A stretch of DNA of 64,000 bases from Acidicapsa acidisoli (GTDB taxonomy: Bacteria; Acidobacteriota; Terriglobia; Terriglobales; Acidobacteriaceae): contig NZ_JAGSYI010000001.1 in assembly GCF_025685625.1 (NCBI RefSeq), forward strand, positions 1,488,001 through 1,552,000, read 5' to 3'. Below are positions 8,793-20,202 of this stretch, piece by piece; position 1 is the stretch's first letter; every line of letters begins with the position of its first letter. The notes beneath the pieces are model-generated. The model did not search any database. It was not told where the DNA came from and saw only the letters and a program-made list of their open reading frames with translations. The position numbers were made by a program, and so were the translations under genes.

Positions 8793-8851
8793 GAAATGTA
8801 CTCTCGGCCATTTGCCGGTAACTGTTATTCTCGGCGTAAGGAGCCACCGGA

Positions 8852-10246
8852 ATGGGAACTGGGGTCACTCTCGACTATGTGGCGCAGAATTTTCCGCAGA
8901 ATCCCCATTCGCTTGAGGTAGTACTGAGCGCGATGCCTGTGGGCGTCTCCTGGGCCAACCTTGCCGATCAAAAGATTGTCTTCATGAACCGCAAGTTTAC
9001 GGAGATTTTCGGCTACACGCTGAGCGACTTCGAGGATATCTCCGACTGGAATCGGAGGGTCTATCCCTTTCCCGAAGATCAGGATCTGATTACAGAAACA
9101 TGGGTCAAGCGCCTCACGGCCAAAAAGCCGACTGAGGTTGCCATAGAGCCTTTGGAGGTCTGCATCCGGTGCTTGGACGGCAGCCATAAGACGGTAATTC
9201 TGAGTGGAGTTATTCTGCCCGACGCCGGATGGGTGTTGGCGACTTTTGTCGATATTACGGACCGCAAACGGGACGAATTGCTCCTCCGGGCGGCTGAGCG
9301 TCAGGCTGCGGAGAGTCAGGCGATTTACCGTCTGCTGCTGGACCACTCCCCGGAAATGATTGTCCTCTCCCCATTCGACGAATCCCCTCGGTATGTCTCG
9401 CCGGCGGTCGAGCAAGTCACCGGCTTCTCCGCGCAGAAATACCTCAGTTTGGAAAGGTTTGAGATGATCCATCCGGCGGACCGCGAGGCTGCGGAGCGCA
9501 TTTTCGAAGAACTCAAGCGGGGAAATCTGCGGCATGTATTTCGCTATCGCACTCTCCTGAAGGGCGGCGGTTATTGCTGGGTCGAGTCGATCGTCACCGG
9601 TTACATTGATCCTGTTTCAAGGCGGACAGCCGGCTATGTGGCCACGATTCGCGACATCTCCGAAGAGAAGAGGCGTGAAGATCGCTCGGCGTCTGAGCAT
9701 CTCCGGCTTTCTGAAGCAGCCTCTCTCGACGAGTTGACGGGAATTGCCAATCGGCGCGCCTTTAATCGTGCGATGGAAAGTGAGGTTCGTCGGCAGGCCC
9801 GCGCTGCGGACGATCTGTCGCTTCTGATGTTGGACGTCGATCATTTCAAGCTGTACAACGACCTCTATGGGCATCTCTCCGGAGATGCATGTCTCAAGGA
9901 CGTCGCCGCTGCCCTCAAATGCGCGTTACGACGCGAAGGGGATCTCGCTGCCCGTTTCGGCGGCGAAGAGTTTGTCGTTCTTCTGCCCAGCACCAAGTCC
10001 TCGGGCGCGGAAGCGGTAGCCCGCATAATCCTCAAGGCCGTCTCGGCTCTTGCCATACCCCATGCGGAGAGTCCTTATGGTGTGGTGACCGTCAGCATCG
10101 GCGTTACCACTTGGCCTTCCGGAGTACCGCTCAATCAGAGCCTGCTGATCGAACAGGCCGACCGCGCCCTGTATGCCGCCAAAGCTCGGGGACGCAATAC
10201 CTATGTGCTTGAGTCGAGCGATGTGACTCCGGATCGCGGCGAGTAG
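8852..10246 (+). CDS. PAS-PAS-GGDEF diguanylate cyclase
   Basis: A 464-residue enzyme expected to make cyclic di-GMP from two GTP. Two PAS sensor domains (about 20-138 and 155-272, each closing with a PAC-type xVDITDRKR or IRDISEEKR end) precede a GGDEF domain (about 290-455). Key residues are intact: DELTGIANRR, the metal-binding DVDHFKLYND, the active-site GGEEF at 370-374, and an RxxD product-inhibition site (REGD, 361-364) five residues before it. There is no membrane span, so the signal sensed is probably cytosolic. TAAGGAG lies 8 bases before the ATG. A tandem-PilZ protein at 19262-20194 is a possible c-di-GMP receptor. Confidence 0.93.
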   Translation: MGTGVTLDYVAQNFPQNPHSLEVVLSAMPVGVSWANLADQKIVFMNRKFTEIFGYTLSDFEDISDWNRRVYPFPEDQDLITETWVKRLTAKKPTEVAIEPLEVCIRCLDGSHKTVILSGVILPDAGWVLATFVDITDRKRDELLLRAAERQAAESQAIYRLLLDHSPEMIVLSPFDESPRYVSPAVEQVTGFSAQKYLSLERFEMIHPADREAAERIFEELKRGNLRHVFRYRTLLKGGGYCWVESIVTGYIDPVSRRTAGYVATIRDISEEKRREDRSASEHLRLSEAASLDELTGIANRRAFNRAMESEVRRQARAADDLSLLMLDVDHFKLYNDLYGHLSGDACLKDVAAALKCALRREGDLAARFGGEEFVVLLPSTKSSGAEAVARIILKAVSALAIPHAESPYGVVTVSIGVTTWPSGVPLNQSLLIEQADRALYAAKARGRNTYVLESSDVTPDRGE

Positions 10247-10260
10247 CTCTTTTTGCGCTC

Positions 10261-12498
<2,238 letters not shown>

Positions 12499-12513
12499 TC
12501 AGGAGAGAATTCG

Positions 12514-12996
12514 ATGAGTACGACGCCATATCCGAATCCGCAGATTGTTTTTCAGCAGCAGTATGAGTCCGTGCGCAGGGATGAAGTGGTTGGTGTGCTG
12601 CTCGCGCTTTTTCTCGGATGCTTCGGAGTCCACCACTTTTATCTGGGCCGGGTGGGGCTGGGGATTTTGTATGTGTGCTTTTGCTGGACGGGCATTCCGG
12701 CGATTCTTGGGGTGATCGAGTGCTTCTTTATGCCGGGGCGAGTGCGGATGTACAACGCGATCCAGGCTGCCGGCCTGGCTGCGGCGCTGGGAATTGCAGT
12801 GCCGGGCTTTATGGCGCATCCGGGATGGGTGGCGCCGGGATACGGCTATCCGCAATCAATCCACGTTTCGGTACAGACCGATCCGGCTTCCGGAACTGGC
12901 TCCGGCGAAACGACGCTGACGACCTGCGGAAACTGCGGGCAGACGAATCCGACGGGGGCGCGGTTCTGCACCGGATGCGGAACGCGGCTGGAATAA
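12514..12996 (+). CDS. TM2-domain membrane protein with C-terminal zinc ribbon
   Basis: A 160-residue protein. Residues 23-80 match the TM2 domain: a charged start (RRDEVVGVLLALFLGCFG), the diagnostic HHFYLGR, a second membrane helix (GILYVCFCWTGIPAILGVIE), then a third hydrophobic stretch. The C-terminus carries two CxxC pairs (TTCGNCGQ and FCTGCGTRLE), a zinc-ribbon of the type often appended to bacterial membrane proteins. AGGAGA precedes the ATG. It is divergent from ligA and followed by a strong terminator. The function of the TM2 family in bacteria is not established. Confidence 0.8.
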   Translation: MSTTPYPNPQIVFQQQYESVRRDEVVGVLLALFLGCFGVHHFYLGRVGLGILYVCFCWTGIPAILGVIECFFMPGRVRMYNAIQAAGLAAALGIAVPGFMAHPGWVAPGYGYPQSIHVSVQTDPASGTGSGETTLTTCGNCGQTNPTGARFCTGCGTRLE

Positions 12997-13020
12997 GACC
13001 GGATTGGGCTGAAACAGGAA

Positions 13021-13047
13021 TGGGCTGACCCGGGGCGGGTCAGCCCA
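13021..13047 (+). terminator. Strong hairpin terminator
   Basis: TGGGCTGACCC (13021-13031) and GGGTCAGCCCA (13037-13047) pair perfectly over 11 bp around a GGGGC loop, followed by ATGTTTTGTTTCTT. It lies 25 bases after the TM2 gene and 13 bases from the stop of the convergent gene. Confidence 0.85.
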
Positions 13048-13059
13048 ATGTTTTGTTTC

Positions 13060-13983
13060 TTACATGTTGGCGTGGCCGGAGCGCATTTCTTCATTGAAGG
13101 TTGGCTTGGTGATCGCGAGGGCCTTATCGAGTCTTTCGCGGAACTGTTCGGCGCGGCTGAGCAGCAGCGCGGTCGGCGCGGCATATTCGCCGGTAAGCGC
13201 GAGCAGTCCCTGGCCGGCTTCGTCGGCGGCCATGCGGAGCAGGTCGGCTTCGGTCGTGTTCAGGTACTGGGCATCGCGCGGATCGGCGATCCAGACAGGC
13301 CGGTTTGCACCGAGAACGCCGGAGAGCCAGTAGGTCTTGAGCAGCAGATATTCGAGGCGCGCGGCGTCGTCGGTTTCTGTGAAGACGAACTTCTTCTGCC
13401 AGCGGCTGTAATAGCGCGTGGTGACGGGGACGGGCTGGCGGTTGCCGCTCTTTACCAGTTCAAGCTGACCCTGGTCGAGGGTCTTGCGGACAGCGTTGTA
13501 GAGAAATGTCTCGGCGTAAGGCTGCTCGGCGGCGGGAACGATCTCGGCGAAGGTGACGGTCATCGCGGCCGCGATTTTTGCGTGGAGCGGGGAGTTGCTG
13601 CCGTCTTCGAGGTGAATTTCGCCGTGAACAACGTAGGTGTCCGCGCCGGAAGTCGAGCGGTGGAATGGCCACTGGAAGTTGCGCAGGGAGACGGGCAGTC
13701 CTTCCAGGGTGACGTACGCGTCGGGGCGGGGATTGCGCAAACGCTTGGCCTCTTCGGCGAGGTGCTGGGTCATGGCCGGGAGCAGGTCGGGCTTGTTGAA
13801 ATCGAACTTTTCGCTCAGCTCAAGCTTGAGGGTGTGGCCTGGGTCGGAGACGGGCGCAAGCTCGAAGACGGCTGTGGGCGCGCCATGGAAGTCCTTGCCT
13901 TCGATGATGGAGACGAGCTTGAGGCCAGCCTGTTTGGCGGCGATGCCGATCGAGTCAGTGAGTGCGGTCTTGAGGGCGGTCAT
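13060..13983 (-). CDS. Conserved-looking protein of unknown function
   Basis: A 307-residue soluble protein with no signal peptide, membrane segment or motif that I recognise. It begins MTALKTALTDSIGIAAKQAGL, has an alternating alpha/beta character, several tyrosine-rich patches (QPYAETFLYNAVRKTL, TTRYYSRWQKKF) and ends RSGHANM. The opposite strand is also open over nearly the same span, but that reading is Gly/Val-rich in the way expected of an antisense shadow, so this strand is chosen. It is convergent with the TM2 gene and has a long non-coding region upstream. Confidence 0.6.
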   Translation of the reverse strand: MTALKTALTDSIGIAAKQAGLKLVSIIEGKDFHGAPTAVFELAPVSDPGHTLKLELSEKFDFNKPDLLPAMTQHLAEEAKRLRNPRPDAYVTLEGLPVSLRNFQWPFHRSTSGADTYVVHGEIHLEDGSNSPLHAKIAAAMTVTFAEIVPAAEQPYAETFLYNAVRKTLDQGQLELVKSGNRQPVPVTTRYYSRWQKKFVFTETDDAARLEYLLLKTYWLSGVLGANRPVWIADPRDAQYLNTTEADLLRMAADEAGQGLLALTGEYAAPTALLLSRAEQFRERLDKALAITKPTFNEEMRSGHANM

Positions 13984-14164
13984 TTTGGTCCTGTCGGGAC
14001 GGGTGTCCGATTGAGTCTACAGGTTGATTCTAACTTCTAACGCGGAACGCCTGACGGCTGTTGTTTTTAAGCGAAAACGATGAATTTGAAGGGTAGGGGG
14101 TAGGGGGTGAGTCTTTTTTGTGTCTATCCCTTTGATGTGACATGGGTTATCGGAAAAATCAGAT

Positions 14165-14204
14165 GCCCAAAAGTGCCTTTTTAGGCTGTTTTTGGGCGCT
14201 TTTT
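14165..14204 (+). terminator. Terminator-like nested hairpin followed by T run
   Basis: GCCCAAAA (14165-14172) pairs with TTTTGGGC (14190-14197). An inner GCC/GGC stem sits around a T-rich loop, and GCTTTTTG follows. The shape fits a rho-independent terminator on the plus strand, yet no plus-strand gene lies just upstream, so it may be a relic or act on an untranslated RNA. Confidence 0.45.
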
Positions 14205-14254
14205 GTTACTGTTATTCTCCTTGGCGGGCGATCAATATAAGTCTGAGGCTGCCG

Positions 14255-14292
14255 CATGTCTACATTATGTGCTCATGTCTACATTATGTGCT
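14255..14292. repeat. Perfect 19-bp tandem duplication
   Basis: CATGTCTACATTATGTGCT occurs twice, back to back (14255-14273 and 14274-14292), followed by TCTGACGG. Direct 19-20-bp repeats of this kind occur at the ends of some IS21-like elements, but no transposase remnant is visible nearby. Confidence 0.6.
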
Positions 14293-14524
14293 TCTGACGG
14301 ATAATTCCCTGCAACCGATTCGCGCGCATCGCAAACTGATCACAGTTATTAGAGGCGAAACCCGAGGTGTCCGGCGGACATTGGGATTTGTTGGGAGGGG
14401 GTATCTGTAAGTTAACTTCCCGATCCCAGATTCTGAGCTGCGAAAGAACTTCAATATCGCGAAACAGAATATGCCGGCATCTGTGAAAAGTCCTGGCAGC
14501 AGCTCAGGTTGGCGTAACGTCGCC

Positions 14525-14590
14525 CCTCAGAGGCTAAAGCCCCGTGATATTGCGGGATTTAATGTACGGGCTGAAGCCCGTACCCTTCAA
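14525..14590. repeat. Dispersed palindromic repeat, copy 1
   Basis: A 66-bp element beginning CCTCAGAGGCTAAAGCCCC and ending ACGGGCTGAAGCCCGTACCC plus TTCAA. It matches 23841-23906 at 60 of 66 positions with no gaps. It holds two dyads, GGCTAAAGCC and TACGGGCTGAAGCCCGTA. It lies 50 bp past the stop of the PIN-TRAM gene and may fold as a REP-like RNA/DNA structure. Confidence 0.8.
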
Positions 14591-14639
14591 GGCGCCACAA
14601 CACTGATTTTGCACGATGCTACTACTATCCTGTGCGTGG

Positions 14640-15677
14640 CTAGTGTGTGAATTCGACGCTGACCGCTGTGCGCGGCGGCTCAGTGCGGCCGGCTGCTTCG
14701 TCCATGCGGCCAAAGATCATCTTGCCAGAGGCGGTCTGGAGGACTGAGGTCACGGTGATCTCGACGGAGCGGCCGATGACGCGGCGGGCGTGATCAACGA
14801 CGACCATGGTGCCGTCATCGAGGTAGCCGACGCCCTGGTTGTACTCCTTGCCTTCCTTGAGGATGAGGATATTCATCTTCTCGCCGGGCAGGACGACCGG
14901 CTTGAGCGCGTTGGCGAGGTCGTTGACGTTGAGCACTTCTACGTGATGCAACTGGGCGACTTTGTTGAGGTTGAAATCGTTGGTGACGACTTTGGCGTCC
15001 CATTTTTTGGCCAGTTCGAGGAGTTTGAGGTCGACTTCTTTGATGGAGGGGAAGTCGTCGGGCACGATCTGAATCTGGAGGTTGCAGTTGGACTGCATTC
15101 GCTGGAGCATATCAAGGCCGCGGCGTCCGCGCTGGCGCTTGGAGCTGTCGGTGGAGTCGGCAACCACTTGCAGCTCGCGCAGGACGAACTCGGGGATGAC
15201 GAAGACGCCGTCCATGAAGCCGGTGTCGGCGACGTCGGCGATGCGGCCGTCGATGATCACCGAAGTGTCCAGGACTTTGAAGCTTTTTCGGCTGATCTTT
15301 TCGCCGGTGAAGACGTTGCCGAGGGCGGCGGGATTGAGCAGCTCACCCTTGTTGGTGCCCACCAGCAGGCCCACATAGGTCATCAGCAGCAGGACGAAGA
15401 CCTGGATCACCGCCGAGGTCGGTCCAGCGGGGAGGGCTGAGCGCAGGACGAGACAGAAGAGGGACGCGCCGAAGATGCCGAGCACGCTGCCGGTGACGGC
15501 GCCGATGAGCCGACGCAGGTTGAGGGCGCGGACGCGCAGCTCAAAAACGATGACAGCTCCGGAAGCGATGGCTCCGGCTCCGGCGGCAATGGGAGGGGAA
15601 ACGCCAAATGGTTGGAGGAAATAGCAGATTGTGGCGATGAGCGTAACGAAGAGAACCCGCAACAGAATTAAGTCCAT
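14640..15677 (-). CDS. Membrane PIN-TRAM protein (YacL/PilT-N family)
   Basis: A 345-residue protein. The N-terminal 105 residues hold about four membrane helices (LLRVLFVTLIATICYFLQPF, AGAGAIASGAVIVFELRV, IGAVTGSVLGIFGASLFCLVL, VFVLLLMTYVGLLVGT). Next comes a PIN-type nuclease domain with its acidic residues (LDTSVIIDGRIADV, VIPEFVLRELQ, RRGLDMLQ, VVTNDFNLNKVA) and a C-terminal TRAM domain (QGVGYLDDGTMVVVDHARR). This matches the YacL family, predicted membrane-bound RNA-cleaving enzymes. The frame extends 14 codons further, but the ATG at 15677 has CAGGAG nine bases upstream. The RNA target is unknown. Confidence 0.85.
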   Translation of the reverse strand: MDLILLRVLFVTLIATICYFLQPFGVSPPIAAGAGAIASGAVIVFELRVRALNLRRLIGAVTGSVLGIFGASLFCLVLRSALPAGPTSAVIQVFVLLLMTYVGLLVGTNKGELLNPAALGNVFTGEKISRKSFKVLDTSVIIDGRIADVADTGFMDGVFVIPEFVLRELQVVADSTDSSKRQRGRRGLDMLQRMQSNCNLQIQIVPDDFPSIKEVDLKLLELAKKWDAKVVTNDFNLNKVAQLHHVEVLNVNDLANALKPVVLPGEKMNILILKEGKEYNQGVGYLDDGTMVVVDHARRVIGRSVEITVTSVLQTASGKMIFGRMDEAAGRTEPPRTAVSVEFTH

Positions 15678-16048
15678 GGCTTGCAGCTCCTGCCAGAGGG
15701 AGGGATTATTCCCTGGCAATTACAAAGTGGGAGTATGCATATCACAGTGGAGAGTCGTCAAGCCGCGAAAGTGTAAATTGCAAAAAATAAACACGCTTAG
15801 AAGTGAAAGAGTCGTTCAGTGGTTCTGAATTAGACCCAATGGGAGGGGTAACTGGGAATATTCAAGTACCTTCGAATGGGAGTTACGTTACGGACTTCTG
15901 TCTTGTTCTGTCTTGAACAGTGACCTATGGGGAAGTCCGGGGCGGCCTATTTTTAATGACGGAAGCAGGCGCTTTGTGTTTTGCTGTTGCAGTTGTTCAG
16001 GGGATGAACTTTGCAGCATAGTGAGATTTTCAGGGAAAGGAAGATTGG
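15678..16048. other. 371-bp intergenic region, no gene seen
   Basis: This region lies between the divergent PIN-TRAM and GyrI-like genes. It is AT-richer than its surroundings around 15775-15900 and should contain both promoters. I find no strong hairpin, repeat or RNA gene. Confidence 0.4.
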
Positions 16049-16528
16049 ATGATCGAGACGCCGCAAATTTTAGAAACCGACGAGCAGCATTATGCCTTTC
16101 TGCACCGCAGGGTGCCGACGGCGGAGATACGAAACGTCATGGGGTCAGGGATTCGGGAAGTTTATTCCACGGTTGCGGCACAGGGAATCGCTCCGGCTGG
16201 GCCGTGGTTCACGCATCATCTGGCTCGGCCGGGTGAGTTCTTCGATTTTGAGATTTGTGTTCCGGTGAAGGAGCCCATCCAGCCTGCCGGCGAAGTCAAG
16301 CCGGGGATTTGGCCCTCGATGCGGGTGGCGCGCACGGTCTACCACGGCGATTACGACGAGGGCGAACACGAAGGACTCGCCGGAGCGTGGCCAAAGTTTA
16401 TGGCATGGATCGCAGAGCAGCGGCTCACGATAGCTGAGGACCTGTGGGAGCGGTATCTGGTTGGCCCGGAAACGAGCAGCAATCCTGCGGATTGGCGGAC
16501 GGAGCTGTATCGGCCTTTGGTCGACTAA
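16049..16528 (+). CDS. GyrI-like / AraC effector-binding domain protein
   Basis: A 159-residue stand-alone small-molecule-binding domain of the SOUL/GyrI-like type. It begins with the usual ETDEQHYAFLHRRVPTAEI strand, has GPWFTHHLARPGEFFDFEICVPV in the middle and SMRVARTVYHGDYDEGEHEGLAGAW in the second repeat, then a C-terminal EDLWERYLVGPETSSNPADW stretch. These domains bind hydrophobic ligands or modulate DNA gyrase; this one has no DNA-binding part. AAAGGAAG precedes the ATG by 6-7 bases. It is convergent with the moeB-like gene. The ligand cannot be inferred. Confidence 0.8.
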   Translation: MIETPQILETDEQHYAFLHRRVPTAEIRNVMGSGIREVYSTVAAQGIAPAGPWFTHHLARPGEFFDFEICVPVKEPIQPAGEVKPGIWPSMRVARTVYHGDYDEGEHEGLAGAWPKFMAWIAEQRLTIAEDLWERYLVGPETSSNPADWRTELYRPLVD

Positions 16529-16546
16529 GCTCCGTCCGGTTCCTGG

Positions 16547-17740
<1,194 letters not shown>

Positions 17741-17836
17741 TCGGGGTCCCTTGAGTTTTTATTGTAAGACGAAGCGGCACTGCCTGCTGCCGGCATCCGG
17801 CCGGAAGGCAGTATCTAGGTGCAATTCATACTTGAA

Positions 17837-18121
17837 TCAGCGGCCTCCGAAGGTGCGCTCCAGGTGACGCCAGGTCATTACGCCATAGAGGTATCCGGCG
17901 ATGGCACAACCGGCGAGCGCCACGAAAAACCAGAAGGTTTCAACGGAAGTGGGGCGGGCGGCGGGCTCGATGAGGTAGTCAATTGCGTTGTAGAGCACAA
18001 ACAGGCTGCCGCCGAAGAAGGCTACGCCGTGTAACCACAGAACCCTGGCACGGCCCTTGCGATAGAGGGCTCCTGCACGAAGCAGGCGGCGTTCCTGGCT
18101 GCGGACGAAGAGTTGGCTCAT
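17837..18121 (-). CDS. Small two-helix membrane protein of unknown function
   Basis: A 94-residue protein with a basic N-terminus (SQLFVRSQERRLLRAGALYRK), a first membrane helix (LWLHGVAFFGGSLFVLYNAI), a short outside loop with RPTSVETF, and a second helix (FWFFVALAGCAIAGYLYGVM), ending with basic residues. No family is recognised. It sits between the JAMM peptidase (69 bp upstream) and the MoeB-rhodanese gene (96 bp downstream) on the same strand, and may be cotranscribed with them. Confidence 0.6.
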   Translation of the reverse strand: MSQLFVRSQERRLLRAGALYRKGRARVLWLHGVAFFGGSLFVLYNAIDYLIEPAARPTSVETFWFFVALAGCAIAGYLYGVMTWRHLERTFGGR

Positions 18122-18190
18122 GGCTGCGTCCTCGCAACTTCGATGAATTCTCCGTTCTTTGGATTCAGAATATGGCGGGAAAACTGCGGT

Positions 18191-18625
18191 TTACTGGCTG
18201 ATTTGGATCTCCTCCGGCTGGAATTGCTTATCATCTTCCCCTATGCCGGCAAGGTGGAACGAGTGGGTGTCGGCGGCCGATCCCTTGGCGACGCTTGTGA
18301 TGACGTAAGAGCAGCCGAGCCAGTGGGCTTCCGCCAGGTCGGTCGGGGACCAGTGAGCGGGGTGGTCGGGATGCGAGTGGTAGAAGCCGAGGATTTCCTG
18401 TCCAGCGGCGCGGGCATCGCGCTCCACGCGGATCAGGTCCAGCGGGGATATCTCATAGCGGTCGTTCGGGTTGGCGGTGCTTGAGTTTTCCACTGCGACA
18501 GCCCGGGAAACTTTCTTTGTGTCTCCAGACAGTGTGCCGATGAGGATTCCGCAACACTCGCATGGATAGGAGGCTTCCCCATGCTGGCGGATCTGGCGGT
18601 AGACGGATTGGGGGAGTTGCAGCAC
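18191..18625 (-). CDS. JAMM/MPN-family metallopeptidase (M67)
   Basis: A 144-residue zinc peptidase. The JAMM signature is complete: CECCGILIG at the start, the acidic residue region, then FYHSHPDHPAHWSPTD with the His-x-His-x(10)-Asp ligands. Such bacterial proteins (for example Mec+) remove amino acids or adducts from the C-terminus of ubiquitin-like sulfur carriers. The frame opens at a TTG at 18676, but family members begin with the LQLPxxxYxxI strand, so the GTG at 18625 is the likelier start; no clear ribosome-binding site decides it. The MoeB-rhodanese gene downstream supports a sulfur-carrier role. Confidence 0.82.
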   Translation of the reverse strand: MLQLPQSVYRQIRQHGEASYPCECCGILIGTLSGDTKKVSRAVAVENSSTANPNDRYEISPLDLIRVERDARAAGQEILGFYHSHPDHPAHWSPTDLAEAHWLGCSYVITSVAKGSAADTHSFHLAGIGEDDKQFQPEEIQISQ

Positions 18626-18766
18626 TGTGACGGCAAAATTGCGATTGCGGAAGTGATTGTGCGACAGTTGAAGCAATCGGCATCGCTGCCGATATCTATT
18701 TCAACACCTCTTTGGGTTTCCGGCCAGGCAATCGTTGGTGGCCCTTTGGGGGACTGGATCGCAGGC

Positions 18767-19243
18767 ATGGCAGGGAAAACGAAGGCTCCCACACTGGGGC
18801 AGATTCGGGATGCGCTGCGGGCGCATTCTTTTGAGGTAGCTGAGGCTGCCGGGGCTTTGCGCGTGGCCAAGCATGGATGCGCGGCCGTGCTGGTGGCAAG
18901 TGGGGCGGTAGGTCAGGAACTGGGCACGTCCACCGGCACGGATACGGCGGTGGCCTATAAGGAGCGGCCCGGAGCGGTGGTTGCGGGAGAGATTTCGCGG
19001 CTGCTGGACCGGGGCTACCAGAAGTTTTTGAAGACGAGCAAGTATGAGTTGCCGGCGACGGCGCAGCAGTTGCAGGCGATTCATCAGTTTACGGAAGAGC
19101 TGACCCAGGTGACCGGGGGCGTGAGCCTCTATAACGAGTCACTTGGCACAACCAGTGATTTGTACCAGTACGACCGGGTTAAGGGCCGCGAAGCGCTGCA
19201 ACCTGCGCCTGCGCGACCCTGGGAACTGGGAGGCGGTCACTGA
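18767..19243 (+). CDS. Protein of unknown function
   Basis: A 158-residue soluble protein. The frame is open from 18581, but the part before 18767 overlaps the upstream region of the divergent JAMM gene and looks non-coding, so the ATG opening MAGKTKAPTLGQIRDALRAH is preferred. It contains AVLVASGAVGQELGTSTGTDTAVAY and a helical part (RPGAVVAGEISRLLDRGYQKFL). I recognise no family. It ends 18 bp before the tandem-PilZ gene, so the two are probably one transcript. Confidence 0.55.
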   Translation: MAGKTKAPTLGQIRDALRAHSFEVAEAAGALRVAKHGCAAVLVASGAVGQELGTSTGTDTAVAYKERPGAVVAGEISRLLDRGYQKFLKTSKYELPATAQQLQAIHQFTEELTQVTGGVSLYNESLGTTSDLYQYDRVKGREALQPAPARPWELGGGH

Positions 19244-19261
19244 TGCAGTAAGGAGCGGCGG

Positions 19262-20194
19262 ATGGCGGCCCAGCCCGAGACGGTGCAGGAAGATCAGCAG
19301 TCGCGCAAGTCGAATGGGCCGGATCGTCGGGCGTATCCTCGCCACAAAGTGGATTGCGCGGCGGTTGTATCCGCCGTTTCCTGGTCCATGCAAATCTGGG
19401 GCAGAGTGACTGATGTGAGCCTGGGTGGTTGCCGGGTGGTCACGGATCAGCGCTATACGGCTGGGATTCTGGTGCGGGTCGAGGTGCAGTTTCAACTGCG
19501 CGGCGTGGCTTTTCGCTTTGCCGGGGTGATTGTGGGCAGCCGTGAAGCCAGGTGTTTCGCCGTCCGCTTTTTGGATGTGCCCGCACGCCGCTGGGAGGAA
19601 TTGGCTGAGGTTCTCGCGGAGGTGGCGCAGGCGAATGCTTCGGCGCTGCTCGCTCGATTGCGGACGCCTCCGGAGATTCTTCCGATTACGATTCCAGCCG
19701 TGATCCCGGTTGCCGTTCCAGTTGAGGTGAGTGCAGCGCTCAGGGGCGATCCTCCGCAAGATGCCGTTTCTGTCGCCCACTCTGTCCAGTCTCATATCGC
19801 GCCGAAAGCGCCATCGGCAGCTTCCGATCGCCGCTCTCACCGGCGTCATGGTGTGGATACGAGCGTCCGATTGTTGCTGATCAAAGGCGGGATTTGCATG
19901 CCAGGGCGCATCGTCAACCTGAGCCTTGGCGGGTGCAGGATTCGGACCCAGGAGCAGTTCAAGGTGGGAATCTACGTGCGCGTGGAGGCGGAATTTCAGT
20001 TGCACGGACTGCCGTTCCGCGTCGGCGGCGTCAGTCAGGCGATCCAGGACAAAAACACTATCGGGGTTCGCTTTTTGGACGTCAGCGAACGGAAACGACG
20101 GCAACTGACGGAGTTGATTGCGGAGATTGCCGAGGCTTTTGAAGAGGCAGCCGGTGAAAGGGGCGCGGGAGATAAGCCGGCGATGACGCAATAA
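19262..20194 (+). CDS. Tandem PilZ-domain protein (predicted c-di-GMP receptor)
   Basis: A 310-residue protein with two PilZ domains, about 22-115 and 195-295. Each carries the cyclic di-GMP-binding pair: an RxxxR-like motif (DRRAYPRH; DRRSHRRH) and a D/NxSxxG motif (DVSLGG; NLSLGG). The domains are clearly related to each other (GGCRVVTDQRYTAGILVRVE against GGCRIRTQEQFKVGIYVRVE) and joined by a Pro/Val-rich linker, so an internal duplication is likely. AAGGAG is six bases before the ATG. No output domain is attached, so it presumably acts by protein contact. Confidence 0.88.
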   Translation: MAAQPETVQEDQQSRKSNGPDRRAYPRHKVDCAAVVSAVSWSMQIWGRVTDVSLGGCRVVTDQRYTAGILVRVEVQFQLRGVAFRFAGVIVGSREARCFAVRFLDVPARRWEELAEVLAEVAQANASALLARLRTPPEILPITIPAVIPVAVPVEVSAALRGDPPQDAVSVAHSVQSHIAPKAPSAASDRRSHRRHGVDTSVRLLLIKGGICMPGRIVNLSLGGCRIRTQEQFKVGIYVRVEAEFQLHGLPFRVGGVSQAIQDKNTIGVRFLDVSERKRRQLTELIAEIAEAFEEAAGERGAGDKPAMTQ

Positions 20195-20202
20195 GGCGAG
20201 TC

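Larger units (their letters stand above)
13984..14639. other. 656-bp intergenic region without a recognisable gene
   Basis: No credible gene in either strand. It contains three closely spaced G runs (14091-14107), a terminator-like nested hairpin (14165-14197), a perfect 19-bp tandem duplication (14255-14292) and one copy of a dispersed palindromic repeat (14525-14590). Base composition is more mixed than in the neighbouring genes. This looks like a zone where mobile-element remnants have collected. Confidence 0.6.

Noticed and set aside
8821-8832. ACTGTTATTCTC shared with 14208-14219
   Set aside because: A 12-base match is expected by chance in 64 kb and neither copy has a convincing partner box.
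13048-14040. 330-codon plus-strand frame
   Set aside because: It mirrors the minus-strand gene at 13060-13983 and has the Gly/Val-heavy composition of an antisense frame, with no family features.
14091-14107. Possible G-quadruplex
   Set aside because: Only three G runs of three or more are present; four are needed for a standard intramolecular quadruplex.
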